A stretch of DNA of 64,000 nt from JAEZBP01 sp963832725. Its GTDB lineage: Bacteria; Myxococcota_A; Polyangia; Polyangiales; Sandaracinaceae. Positions 9,925 to 18,038 of this stretch are shown here, piece after piece. The first letter of the stretch is position 1, and each line of letters opens with the position of its first letter. A program made the position numbers and the translations under genes. The stretch covers positions 1,364,001 through 1,428,000 of the forward strand of contig CAWHVG010000001.1 of NCBI GenBank assembly GCA_963832725.1, given 5' to 3'. The notes beneath the pieces are model-generated. The model was not told the DNA's origin, did no database searches, and was given only the letters and a program-made list of their open reading frames with translations.

Positions 9925-10053
9925 CCGCGGCAGCACCGATCGCATGATGAGAGAGCAGCCCGCGGCAGCCAGGCATGTCGTGCGCGCGCCGTTTGCGCGT
10001 GCGGCGTGCCGCGTTCCGAGCACCCCACGTCGTCCGTCGAAAGAACCACCGTA

Positions 10054-10182
10054 GGCCGGGTGGGTCCGCTCGAAAGCGGGGACTCTGGAGCCCACCCTCG
10101 GGCTCGGACCGAAGGGCGTCTTTCCCTTCGGTCCGCGCCCGAACTGGCGGAACGTCCCCGCGTCGAGCGGACCCACCCGGCC
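10054..10182. repeat. Long nested palindrome
   Basis: The outer arms are 10054-10083 (starting GGCCGGGTGGGTCCGCTCGA) and 10154-10182, its reverse complement. They match at about 28 of 30 positions. Nested inside is a perfect 12-bp stem, CGGACCGAAGGG at 10105-10116 with its complement at 10124-10135, and a 7-base loop. Alone it could act as a strong transcription block upstream of the ATP-grasp operon or be a small mobile/repetitive palindromic element. It encodes no protein. Confidence 0.85.
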
Positions 10183-10263
10183 GGACCAGCATCCGCGGCA
10201 GCCCCGCGCCCCGAACGTGTGCCCGACCGCAGGAGGGCACCCGTAGCGCAGAGGCGGCCCGCG

Positions 10264-10384
10264 GCAGCACCGAGCACCGAGCACCGAGCACCGAGCACCC
10301 AACCACCGAACGAGCACCGAGCACCGAGCACCGAGCACCGAGCACCGAACCACCGAACGAGCACCGAGCACCGAGCACCGACGA
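10264..10384. repeat. 7-bp tandem array (GAGCACC)
   Basis: Runs of AGCACCG repeats, interrupted twice by the same CCACCGAACG-type spacer. This gives a nested structure of short array, spacer, short array. It lies about 120 bases before the ATP-grasp gene at 10502. It encodes nothing recognisable. Confidence 0.9.
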
Positions 10385-10481
10385 GCCGAGGCGCGCGCGG
10401 ACGCTTCGAGAACGAAGAGCAGGAGCGCCACGAAGTGACGAGACCCTGAGCGAATCGCTCGTGTCCAACGCGCTGCTCTGG

Positions 10482-10487
10482 TAGGAT
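10482..10487 (+). promoter_or_regulatory. Possible -10 element of the amidoligase operon
   Basis: TAGGAT within CTGGTAGGATTGCG lies 14 bases before the ATG at 10502. It matches the element before the paralogous gene at 4057. No -35 box is convincing. Confidence 0.25.
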
Positions 10488-10501
10488 TGCGAGCTATCTA
10501 C

Positions 10502-11730
10502 ATGCCGGTCGACGTCGTACTCATCGAGCCGTGCTTCCCCGCCAACCAGCGCGAGTTCGTCCGCGCGCTCCACTCGGTCGGCGCCCGCGTCACGGGCATC
10601 GGCGAGCGCCCCAAGGAAGCGCTCGACGATCAGCTCCGCCACTGGCTCTTCCACTACGAGCAGATTGGCAACGTCACCAACGCCGCCGAGCTCGAGACGG
10701 AAGGTCCGCTGGGTCCAGGAGAAGGTCCACGTCGACCGCCTCGAGGCCGTGGTCGAGGCCCACGTGATGGCCGCCGCCCAGGTGCGCGAGGCCTGCGGCA
10801 TCCCCGGCACCAGCGTCCACACCACCTTCCTCTGCCGCGACAAGCCGGCCATGAAGGACGCGCTGCGCGAAGCCGGCGTGCCCTGCGCCCAGTCGATGGG
10901 CTCCAAGGACGCCGACGAGATCCGGCTCTTCAGCGCCAAGATCGGCTTCCCCGTCATCGTGAAGCCGCGCGACGCCGCCGGCGCCTCCGGCACCTACAAG
11001 TGCACGAACGAACGCGAGCTCGAGCACGCCATGGCCGCGTTCGGCGTCGGACAGGGCGGGAGCGTCGCGGTCGAGGAGTTCATCGAGGGACACGAGGGCT
11101 TCTGGGACACGATCAGCATCGGCGGCCGCGTCGTGCACGAGTTCGTCTGCCACTACTACCCGAACGTGCTCGAGGCGATGCGGACGCGCTGGATCAGCCC
11201 GCAGTTCATCTGCACCAACCGCGTCGACGGTCCCGGCTACGACGAGGTCAAGGCGATGGGCCGCAAGGTGGTCGGCGCCCTCGGCATCGAGACCGGCGCC
11301 ACGCACATGGAGTGGTTCTTCGGTCCCAAGGGGCTGAAGTTCAGCGAGATCGGTTGCCGCCCACCGGGCGTCCGTGCCTGGGATCTCTACGCCGCCGGAA
11401 ACGATTTCGACATCTACCGTGAATGGGCGATGGCGGTCGTCCACGGCCGTCCCGCGCAGTCGCTCTCACGCCGCTTCTCCGCGGGCATCATCGCGCTCCG
11501 CCCCGACCACGACGGTCGCATCGCCGGCTACGAGGGCGTCGAGGAGATCGAGCGCGCGTTCGGCCAGTGGATCATCGACGCGCACCTGCCGCCCGCGGGC
11601 ACGCCGACCCAGCCGGTCGAGGCGGGCTACATGGCGAATGCCTGGATCCGCATGAAGCACCCCGACTACGACGAGCTGCGCCGCATGCTCGACGCTCGTG
11701 GGCCGCACGGTGCAGGTTCGCGCGTCCTGA
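10502..11730 (+). CDS. ATP-grasp ligase (paralogue C; two frame breaks)
   Basis: Starts MPVDVVLIEPCFPANQREFV. One extra base near 10700 (after CTCGAG) and one near 11697 break the frame. Removing them gives about 408 residues ending VGRTVQVRAS at TGA 11730, matching the length and ending style of the 2726 paralogue. Core motifs: FLCRDKPAMKDALREAGVP, FPVIVKPRDAAGASGTYK with the nucleotide Lys, VEEFIEGHEGFWDT, THMEWFFGPKG and SEIGCRPPGVRAWD. It is a carboxylate-amine ligase of unknown substrate. It is the first gene of a run of seven on this strand, five bases before the S51-type gene. Without repair it appears fused to that gene, which I regard as false. Confidence 0.8.
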
Positions 11731-11735
11731 CGCTC

Positions 11736-12680
11736 ATGGCTTCGCCGCGCGCAGTCGTCCTCCTCGGCGCTCAACGTTTCGATCCCTCGCTGCGATCGAC
11801 GGTGGAGGCGCTCGGCGTCCAGGGTCTGATCGCCGTGGTGACGGCGGGCTGGCAGGAGCGCGAGAGCGAGGACGGGGAGCTGCACGAGCACCTGAAGAAC
11901 CGCTCGATCAATCTGCGCCTGCACCGCCGGGCCGAGGAGGTCTTCGCGCGGGACGCAGAGCTGGCCAAGCTGCACCGAAAGCGCCAGCAGACCCTCCGCC
12001 ACAAGCAGGACTTCTATCGCGTCCGGCTCGAGCACGAGCTGGCGGCCAACCACGTCATCCTCCAGCGCAACGCGCCGCCCGCGATCCTCGAGGAAGAGGA
12101 GGCGGCCTCGCTCGGCGCCATCCGGCTCTTGGACGAGTACCACCTCGGGCAGTGCCAGCGCGTACACGAGGAGTTCGAGGCCGAGGCGACGCCCTTCGAG
12201 CGACCCTGGGTCGCCCGGCACCGGCGCGAGCTGGCGCGCATCCTCGGCGACTGCGGCGCCATCGCCATCGCCGGCGGGCACGTCGCCAGCCTGCTCAACC
12301 GCTTGCGCCTCTTCGGCATCGCCGAGCTGCTGGACGCGCAGCCCGTCTTCGCCTGGTCGGCGGGCGCGATGGCGGTCAGCGAGCGGGTGGTCCTCTTCCA
12401 CGACAGCCCGCCCCAGGGACCGGGCGCGTCGGAGGTGCTCGACCGGGGGCTGGCGCTCGTGCCCGGCGTGGTCCCCCTGCCGCAGCCGGAGACGCGCCTC
12501 CGGCTCGACGATCCCGAGCGCGTCGGTGTCTTGGCCCGCCGCTTCGCGCCGGCGCTCTGTCTGACGTTGCCCGCCCGCGCTCACGTCACGTTCGAGGACC
12601 CGCGCTTGGTTCGCCCTTCCGAGGTCTCGCGCCTCTCTCCGGACGGCACGTGCGTTCCCTTCGAGGAGAGCGCGTCGTGA
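11736..12680 (+). CDS. S51-type (peptidase E/cyanophycinase-like) serine hydrolase
   Basis: 314 residues from ATG 11736. The C-terminal half carries the class I glutamine-amidotransferase-like fold markers of family S51: GAIAIAGGHVASLLNRLRLFGI (a GG motif and a helix) followed by VFAWSAGAMAVSERVVLFHD, a nucleophile elbow with Ser in WSAGAM. This family cleaves Asp/Glu-containing or beta-linked peptides (peptidase E, cyanophycinase). The N-terminal about 170 residues are helical and charged, with a domain start VVLLGAQRFDPSLR; this region is not typical of peptidase E. Flanked by ATP-grasp and esterase genes, it may hydrolyse or transfer the amide product of the cluster. It overlaps the next start by four bases (GTGA). 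The frame is intact. Confidence 0.75.
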   Translation: MASPRAVVLLGAQRFDPSLRSTVEALGVQGLIAVVTAGWQERESEDGELHEHLKNRSINLRLHRRAEEVFARDAELAKLHRKRQQTLRHKQDFYRVRLEHELAANHVILQRNAPPAILEEEEAASLGAIRLLDEYHLGQCQRVHEEFEAEATPFERPWVARHRRELARILGDCGAIAIAGGHVASLLNRLRLFGIAELLDAQPVFAWSAGAMAVSERVVLFHDSPPQGPGASEVLDRGLALVPGVVPLPQPETRLRLDDPERVGVLARRFAPALCLTLPARAHVTFEDPRLVRPSEVSRLSPDGTCVPFEESAS

Positions 12681-13817
12681 AGAAGCTGGCCGTACACGAG
12701 CTGGTCGCGTCGCACCCCGATCAGGGCGCCGTCGAGGCCTGGATGGAGGGCAAGCGCTTCCCCCACGTCGAAGGACCGAGCGCGACCTTCGTGTTTCGCG
12801 GCGAAGCCGACGCGATCCACCTCCGGCACTGGATCTACGGGCTGGAGTCCGCGCAGCCGCTGACCCGCGTACCGAACACGGACTTCTGGTATCTGGTGGT
12901 CGAGATCCCGCCCGGCTCGCGCGTCGAGTACAAGCTCGAGCTCCGCCAGGGCGAGCACGGCCGCTGGATTGAGGATCCCCTCAACCCGCACCGAGCGCGC
13001 GACCCCTTCGGCGCCAACTCGGTGCTGGCCGGCGAAGGCTACGCGTTGCCGGAGTGGACGCAGGCGCGATCCGCTGGCCCGCCGCGGCACGCTCGAGCCC
13101 TTCGGGTTCGAGAGCAAGGCGCTCGGCAGCCGCCGCGGGGGCTACCTCTATCTGCCGGCGCGCTTCCGCCGCAGCCGCCGCTACCCGCTCCTCGTGGTCC
13201 ACGACGGCTCCGACTACCTGCGCTACGCGGGGATGAAGACCGTCCTCGACAACCTGATCCACCGCCTCGAGATCCCGGATGTGGTCGCCGCGTTCGTCGA
13301 CTCGCCCGACCGCCTGCGCGAGTACGCGGCCGACCCGCGGCACGCGAGCTTCCTCACCGAGGAGCTGGTGCCGAACCTCGAGGCGCAGCTCCCGCTGATG
13401 GGCACGCCGCAGGGCCGCTGCCTCATGGGCGCGAGCTTCGGCGGCGTGGCCTCCCTGTCGACCGCGTGGCGCTTCCCGGGCTTCTGCGGCCGGCTCCTGC
13501 TCCAGTCGGGATCGTTCGCGTTCACCGACATCGGCAAGCACAACCACCGCGGTCCGCTGTTCGATCCGGTGGTCGAGTTCGTGAACGCGTTCCGGGACGA
13601 GCCCGGCGCCGTCAGCGAGCGCGTGTTCGTGAGCTGCGGCGTCTACGAGTCCCTGATCTACGAGAACCGGTGCCTGGTCCCGCTCCTCGATGCGACCGGA
13701 ATGCAGGTCCGCTTCGTCGAGGCGCGCGACGGGCACAACTGGGAAAACTGGCGGGATCGTTCGCGGGAAGGGCTCTCCTGGCTCTTCCCCGGTCCGCTGA
13801 TGATGATCTACGAATGA
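12677..13817 (+). CDS. Esterase with N-terminal early-set domain, enterochelin-esterase-like (one frame break)
   Basis: The GTG start at 12677 overlaps the S51 stop codon. The N-terminal about 115 residues (AIHLRHWIYGLESAQPLTRV, TDFWYLVVEIPPGSRVEYKL) form a carbohydrate-binding/early-set beta domain like that of Fes-type esterases. One extra base near 13060, at GGCGCGATCC, breaks the frame. After it comes the alpha/beta-hydrolase domain: YPLLVVHDGSDYL, a nucleophile elbow GASFGGVAS, and the catalytic-His segment DGHNWENWRD. The total is about 379 residues. Fes-type enzymes cleave esters or amides of catecholate trimers; here the substrate is unknown and may be a product of the neighbouring ligases. 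It is followed 13 bases later by an ATP-grasp-like gene. Confidence 0.8.
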
Positions 13818-13830
13818 GGTAAGGGCGTTC

Positions 13831-15139
13831 ATGGCCGAGATCGTGCGCAACATCGGGCTCTCTCTGGGCGCGGATATCTGCTGGCCTGCCTGCTACGAGG
13901 CCATCATGCGTGACCTCGACCTCCGTCTCCCCATCGAGCGGAGACACGGTCCGCTTCGAGGTCGAGCGCGTCTTCATCGAGCCCTTCGATCTCCGTCAGG
14001 GCTGCAAGTACGACGTCGTCATCGATCGGCTGACCCACTGGTATCACACCAGTCGTGAGTGGATCAAAAAGGCCGTCATCATGGACGACCTCTACGTGTT
14101 CAACAACCCATGGTCGGTCCAGTCCATGGAGAAGCACACGTCGTACGCGGCGATGATGAAGCTTGGGATGCCCATCCCGGAAACCTGGATGGTGCCGCCC
14201 AAGGAGTACGCGCCGAGCCCGGATCTGAAGCCCACGCTCTCGCGCTACGCGCAGCTCTTCGATCTCGGTCGCCTCGGCCCGACGTTGGGCTACCCGATGT
14301 TCATGAAGCCCTACGACGGCGGCGGCTGGCGCGCGGTCACCAAGTGCGACGACGAGGCGGCGCTGCAAGAAGGCCTACGAGGAGAGCGGCACCTCGGTCA
14401 TGCACGTGCAGGCCGCGGTCCAGCCTTTCGACCGCTTCGTGCGCTGCATCGGCTTCGGGCCCCAGTGCTACTGCGTGCTCTACGATCCGAGCGCGCCGCT
14501 CCACGAGCGCTACACGATGGAGCGCGGGTTCATCAGCCCGACGAGGAGGACCACCTCCGCGAGATCACGCTGACCATCAACTCGTTCTTCGGCTGGGAGT
14601 TCAACTGCTGCGAGTCGCTGCGCAAGGACGGGACCTGGTACCCGATCGACTTCGCCAACCCCTGCCCGGACTCGCAGGTGACGTCCCTGCACTACCACTT
14701 CCCCTGGCTCGTGAAGGCCATACATCCGCTGGAGCGTCTTCTGCGCGGCGACCAAGCGCCCGATGCAGAAGAACCTCGACTGGGCAGCCCTTCTACGACG
14801 TCGCGAAGAGCGATCGGAGCTACGAGGAGAGGCTCGACGCCTACGCGTGCATTGCCGCACGCGCGCTTCGAGACCGAGCGCTTCGAGGAGTTCTGCGCCA
14901 CGCACCTCGCCCACCTCGACGAGGTGGCCTGGGAGCACTTCGGGACCGACGAGGCCAAGCAGGCCGTCCGCCAGAAGGTGGCCGCGCTCTTCCCGGCCCA
15001 CGAGGTCGAGCGGTTCACGGAGCTCTTCTGGGAGCGCATCCAAGCTGGCGGCGGGACCAGCGCGCGTGATGGCTATCCGGCCACCCGAGGTACGTGCGAC
15101 AATGAGGCTGCGACGATGAGGACGGGCGCATGTTCGTGA
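13831..15139 (+). CDS. ATP-grasp-like ligase (paralogue D; about six frame breaks)
   Basis: Starts MAEIVRNIGLSLGADICWPA. Frame changes near 13920, 14370, 14540, 14715, 14785 and 14860 (five insertions, one deletion) must be repaired; the net length then gives 434 residues. Every segment keeps coherent character: YDVVIDRLTHWYH, WSVQSMEKHTSYAAMMKLGM, LGYPMFMKPYDGGGWRAVTK with the likely nucleotide Lys, FDRFVRCIGFGPQCYCVLYD, FFGWEFNCCESLRKDG and WYPIDFANPCPDS. This is a RimK/ATP-grasp-like architecture of the kind found with esterases in amidoligase clusters. It overlaps the next start by ten bases. The high density of breaks could mean pseudogenisation, but the preserved residues favour sequence error. 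Confidence 0.6.
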
Positions 15140-15865
15140 AGTCCACGTGGCGCTCCGAGCGCCTGCACACGCGAAGCGACGCTGGCCCGCTGGGGCCACT
15201 ACGGCCAGCCGCTCTTGATCTTCCCCACGGCGGGAGGCGACGCCGAGGAGATCGAGCGCTGGCAGGTGATCCGCGTGCTCGAGCCGCTGATCGCGGCCGG
15301 TCGGATCAAGGTCTACTCCTGCGACAGCGTGGCGGGTCGGGTCTGGTTCCATCAGGAGGGCAGCCCCGAGCACCGCATGTGGATGCAGCACCAGTTCCAC
15401 CAGTACGTCAAGCACGAGGTGGTGCCGGCGATCCGAAGGGACTGCGAGAAGGACGACATCCCCATCTGGGCCGCCGGCGCGTCGATCGGCGCCTTTCACT
15501 CGGTGGCCATGGTCTGTCGCTTCCCCGACCTCTTCCACCGCGCGCTGGCGATGAGCGGCACCTACAACCTCATGCGCTTCATCGAGACGGACCACTTCAC
15601 GGAGGAGTACTTCGTCTCTTCGCCGCTCCAGTTCGTGCCCACTCTCGCGGGACCGCACCTCGACGCGCTCAAGCGGCGCTTCATCCTGCTGGCGTCGGGG
15701 GAAGGGCGCGCCGAGAACATGGGCGAGAGCTGGGCCATGGCCAACGTGCTCGGCCGGCAGGGCATCCCGAACCGCGTGGATCCCTGGGGAGCCGAGTGGC
15801 ACCACGACTGGCCGACCTGGCGCGCGATGCTGCCGAAGTACTTGGACGAGTGGACGCGCGAATGA
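15130..15865 (+). CDS. Alpha/beta-hydrolase esterase, EsteraseD-like (one frame break)
   Basis: Starts MFVKSTWRSERLHT. Removing one base near 15170 (in ACGCGAAGC) gives HTEATLARWGHYGQPLLIFP and an open frame of about 244 residues. Alpha/beta-hydrolase landmarks are a nucleophile elbow GASIGAFHS, FPDLFHRALAMSGTYNL, an acid region around RRFILLASGEG, and the catalytic His in EWHHDWPTWR. It lacks the N-terminal beta domain of the 12677 esterase. It overlaps the ATP-grasp-like gene upstream and lies 25 bases before the GCS2 gene, so it is probably co-transcribed. It may hydrolyse or transfer an ester intermediate of the cluster's product. Confidence 0.78.
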
Positions 15866-15890
15866 GAGGCGCTGGGGGAGAACGGCCCGG

Positions 15891-17822
15891 ATGAGCGACA
15901 CGCGCGAGCACAAGAAGGTCGAAGGCGAGCTCGAGGGCGAGAGCAGGCGCCGCTTCACCCAGGCCGTGCTCAGCGACCTGCGCGCGCTGGAGCGGATGCT
16001 GGCCAGCGGAATGTTCGAGACCGGCGAGCCGCGCATCGGCGCCGAGCAGGAGCTCTTCCTGGTCGACCACGAGTACCACCCGGCGCCCGGCGCGCTGAAG
16101 GTGCTCCAGGCCATGGCCGACCCGCACGTGACGACGGAGCTCGGCCTCTTCAACCTCGAGCTCAACGCCGACCCGCAGCCGCTGCGCGGGCCGGGCCTGA
16201 GCGTGATGGAGGCGCAGCTCACCTCGCTCCTCGAGAAGCTCCGCGGCGCCGCCGCCGATCTCGGGTTGACCCCGGTCTTGATCGGCATCCTGCCGACCAT
16301 CCGAAAGAACGATCTCGGCCTCGAGAACATGGTGCCGAGCCCGCGCTACCAGGCGCTCAACCGCGCGACGACCGCGATGCGCGGCGAGGCCTACGACTTC
16401 GCCATCAAGGGGATGGACGAGCTGATCGTCAAGCACGACTCGGTGATGGTCGAGGCGTGCAACGCGAGCTTCCAGGTCCACCTCCAGGTGACGCCGGACG
16501 ACTTCGCGCGCCTCTACAATCTCGCGCAGGTCCTGGCCGGGCCGGTGCTCTCGGTCGCCACCAACTCGCCCATCCTCTTCGGCAAGCGCCTCTGGGCCGA
16601 GACCCGCATCGCCGTGTTCGAGCAAGCCGTCGACACGCGCCAGAAGGGCCTGCACATGCGGGAGCGCCAGGCGCGGGTGACCTTCGGCAAGCGCTGGGTC
16701 CAGAAGAGCGTCCTCGAGATCTACAAAGAAGACGTCGCACGCTTCCGGACGCTGGTCGGCGCCGACCTCGAGGAGGACGCGCTCCGCACGCTGGAGAGCG
16801 GAGGGGTGCCGCAGCTCAAGGCGCTCCGCCTGCACAACGGCACGGTCTACCGCTGGAACCGCGCCTGCTTCGGTATCGGCGAAGACGGGAAGCCGCACCT
16901 CCGCATCGAGCTGCGCGTGCTTCCTTCGGGGCCCACCGTCACCGACGAGATGGCCAACGCCGCGCTCTGGCTCGGACTGATGAGCGAGCTCGGGGCGACG
17001 GTCGAGGACGTCACGACTCGGATCGAGTTCGACGACGCGCTGGCGAACTTCTACGCGGCGGCCCGCGACGGGCTCGGCGCGCGCATGACCTGGCTCGACG
17101 GCGAGGAGGTCATGGCGCAGACGCTGGTGCTCGAGAAGCTGCTCCCGCTGGCCGAGGCCGGCCTGAAGCGCGCGGGCGCCGACCCGAACGACATCACCCG
17201 CTACCTCGGCGTGATCGAGCAGCGCGCCCGCACCATGCGCACCGGCTCGCGCTGGGCGCTCTCCTCGTTCGCCGGCATGAAGGACCGCGGCTCGCTCGGC
17301 GAGAAGCTGACGGCGCTGACCGCCGCCACCGTGGCCCGCCAGATGACCGGCCGCACCGTCAGCGACTGGGAGCGTGCGCGCCTCGACGAGGTGGGCAGCG
17401 CCAAGAACAGCTACCGCCGCGTCTCGCAGTACATGACGACCGACATCTTCACCGTGCAGCCCGACGACGCGGTGGAGCTGGTCACCGATCTCATGAGCTG
17501 GGAGCGCATCCGGCACGTCCCGGTGGAAGACGCGCAGGGTCGCTTCGTCGGCCTGATCACCTACCGCGCGCTCTTGCGCTACTTCAGCGAGCGCGAGAAG
17601 CACGGCGGCGCGGCGGACGTCACCTGCGTCTCCGACATCATGCGGCGCGACGTGATGACCATCACCCCGGACACTGCGACGGTGGAAGCCATCCGGCTCA
17701 TGCGCCGCTATCGGATCGGCTGTCTTCCGGTCGTGCAAGACGGCCATCTGGTCGCGATGGTCACCGAGCAGGACTTCATGGAGATCGCGTCCGAGCTCCT
17801 CGAGCAGAAGCTCGGCGAATAG
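15891..17822 (+). CDS. Glutamate-cysteine-ligase-like amidoligase (GCS2) with C-terminal CBS pair
   Basis: 643 residues, frame intact. Residues about 30-510 are a GCS2-type glutamine-synthetase-fold amidoligase: RIGAEQELFLVD (metal-binding Glu residues), ELGLFNLELNADPQPLRG, ACNASFQVHLQV, and a catalytic-region HNGTVYRWNRACFG with HLRIELRVLPSGPT. The C-terminus (about 515-640) holds two CBS domains, beginning VSQYMTTDIFTVQPDD and VSDIMRRDVMTITPDT, which usually bind adenosyl ligands and could couple activity to energy charge. Enzymes of this fold form gamma-glutamyl or other amide bonds. The CBS fusion and the neighbourhood suggest a substrate other than glutathione precursors. It begins 25 bases after the esterase. 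Confidence 0.88.
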   Translation: MSDTREHKKVEGELEGESRRRFTQAVLSDLRALERMLASGMFETGEPRIGAEQELFLVDHEYHPAPGALKVLQAMADPHVTTELGLFNLELNADPQPLRGPGLSVMEAQLTSLLEKLRGAAADLGLTPVLIGILPTIRKNDLGLENMVPSPRYQALNRATTAMRGEAYDFAIKGMDELIVKHDSVMVEACNASFQVHLQVTPDDFARLYNLAQVLAGPVLSVATNSPILFGKRLWAETRIAVFEQAVDTRQKGLHMRERQARVTFGKRWVQKSVLEIYKEDVARFRTLVGADLEEDALRTLESGGVPQLKALRLHNGTVYRWNRACFGIGEDGKPHLRIELRVLPSGPTVTDEMANAALWLGLMSELGATVEDVTTRIEFDDALANFYAAARDGLGARMTWLDGEEVMAQTLVLEKLLPLAEAGLKRAGADPNDITRYLGVIEQRARTMRTGSRWALSSFAGMKDRGSLGEKLTALTAATVARQMTGRTVSDWERARLDEVGSAKNSYRRVSQYMTTDIFTVQPDDAVELVTDLMSWERIRHVPVEDAQGRFVGLITYRALLRYFSEREKHGGAADVTCVSDIMRRDVMTITPDTATVEAIRLMRRYRIGCLPVVQDGHLVAMVTEQDFMEIASELLEQKLGE

Positions 17823-18038
17823 CCGCTCGGAAGCGATTTCCGAAGGGAACGGGACCGCCTCTCTCGCCCAGCGAGCCGGGAGCGACCCCGGCAACCCGCC
17901 GGCCGTCCCTCCGCGACCCCGAGCCACGAGAGGACGCTCGACTGCGAGCTGAACCCGCACACCGCGACGCGCGCGTTTGGTCGGCGGGCAGCCGCCCGTG
18001 CTATGGAGGAGCGTGCGCGCAGCTCAGCAGGTCGAGCG

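Larger units (their letters stand above)
8930..9925. repeat. 21-bp satellite-like array
   Basis: About one kilobase can be parsed into diverged 21-base monomers, many centred on CCCGGCAAGC or CCCGGCGAGC. Examples are CTCCCGGCGAGCATCACCAG, GTCCCTGCGAGCGCACCCGG and CTCCCGGCAAGCACCATCG. Read on the plus strand they give a heptapeptide pattern such as LPASIAD; on the minus strand, MLAGRSA. Periodicity weakens before about 8930. Frame is not maintained through the array, so I do not call a protein. Confidence 0.75.

Noticed and set aside
8930..10390. CRISPR-like array
   Set aside because: The units are contiguous diverged tandem repeats without unique spacers, and no cas gene is nearby.
9159..10993. 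Protein-coding repeat gene on the minus strand (LAGR heptads)
   Set aside because: The 148/149-base units do not keep a frame, the start has no signals, and the frame runs on through the palindrome and into the antisense of the ligase gene.
10665..12680. Apparent single protein fusing ATP-grasp and S51 domains
   Set aside because: A one-base repair near 11697 gives the ligase a natural C-terminus and stop at 11730, and the S51 gene then has its own start at 11736.
15681..17960. Long minus-strand frame opposite the GCS2-CBS gene
   Set aside because: His/Asp/Arg-rich shadow with no motifs; the plus-strand gene is a well-formed enzyme.
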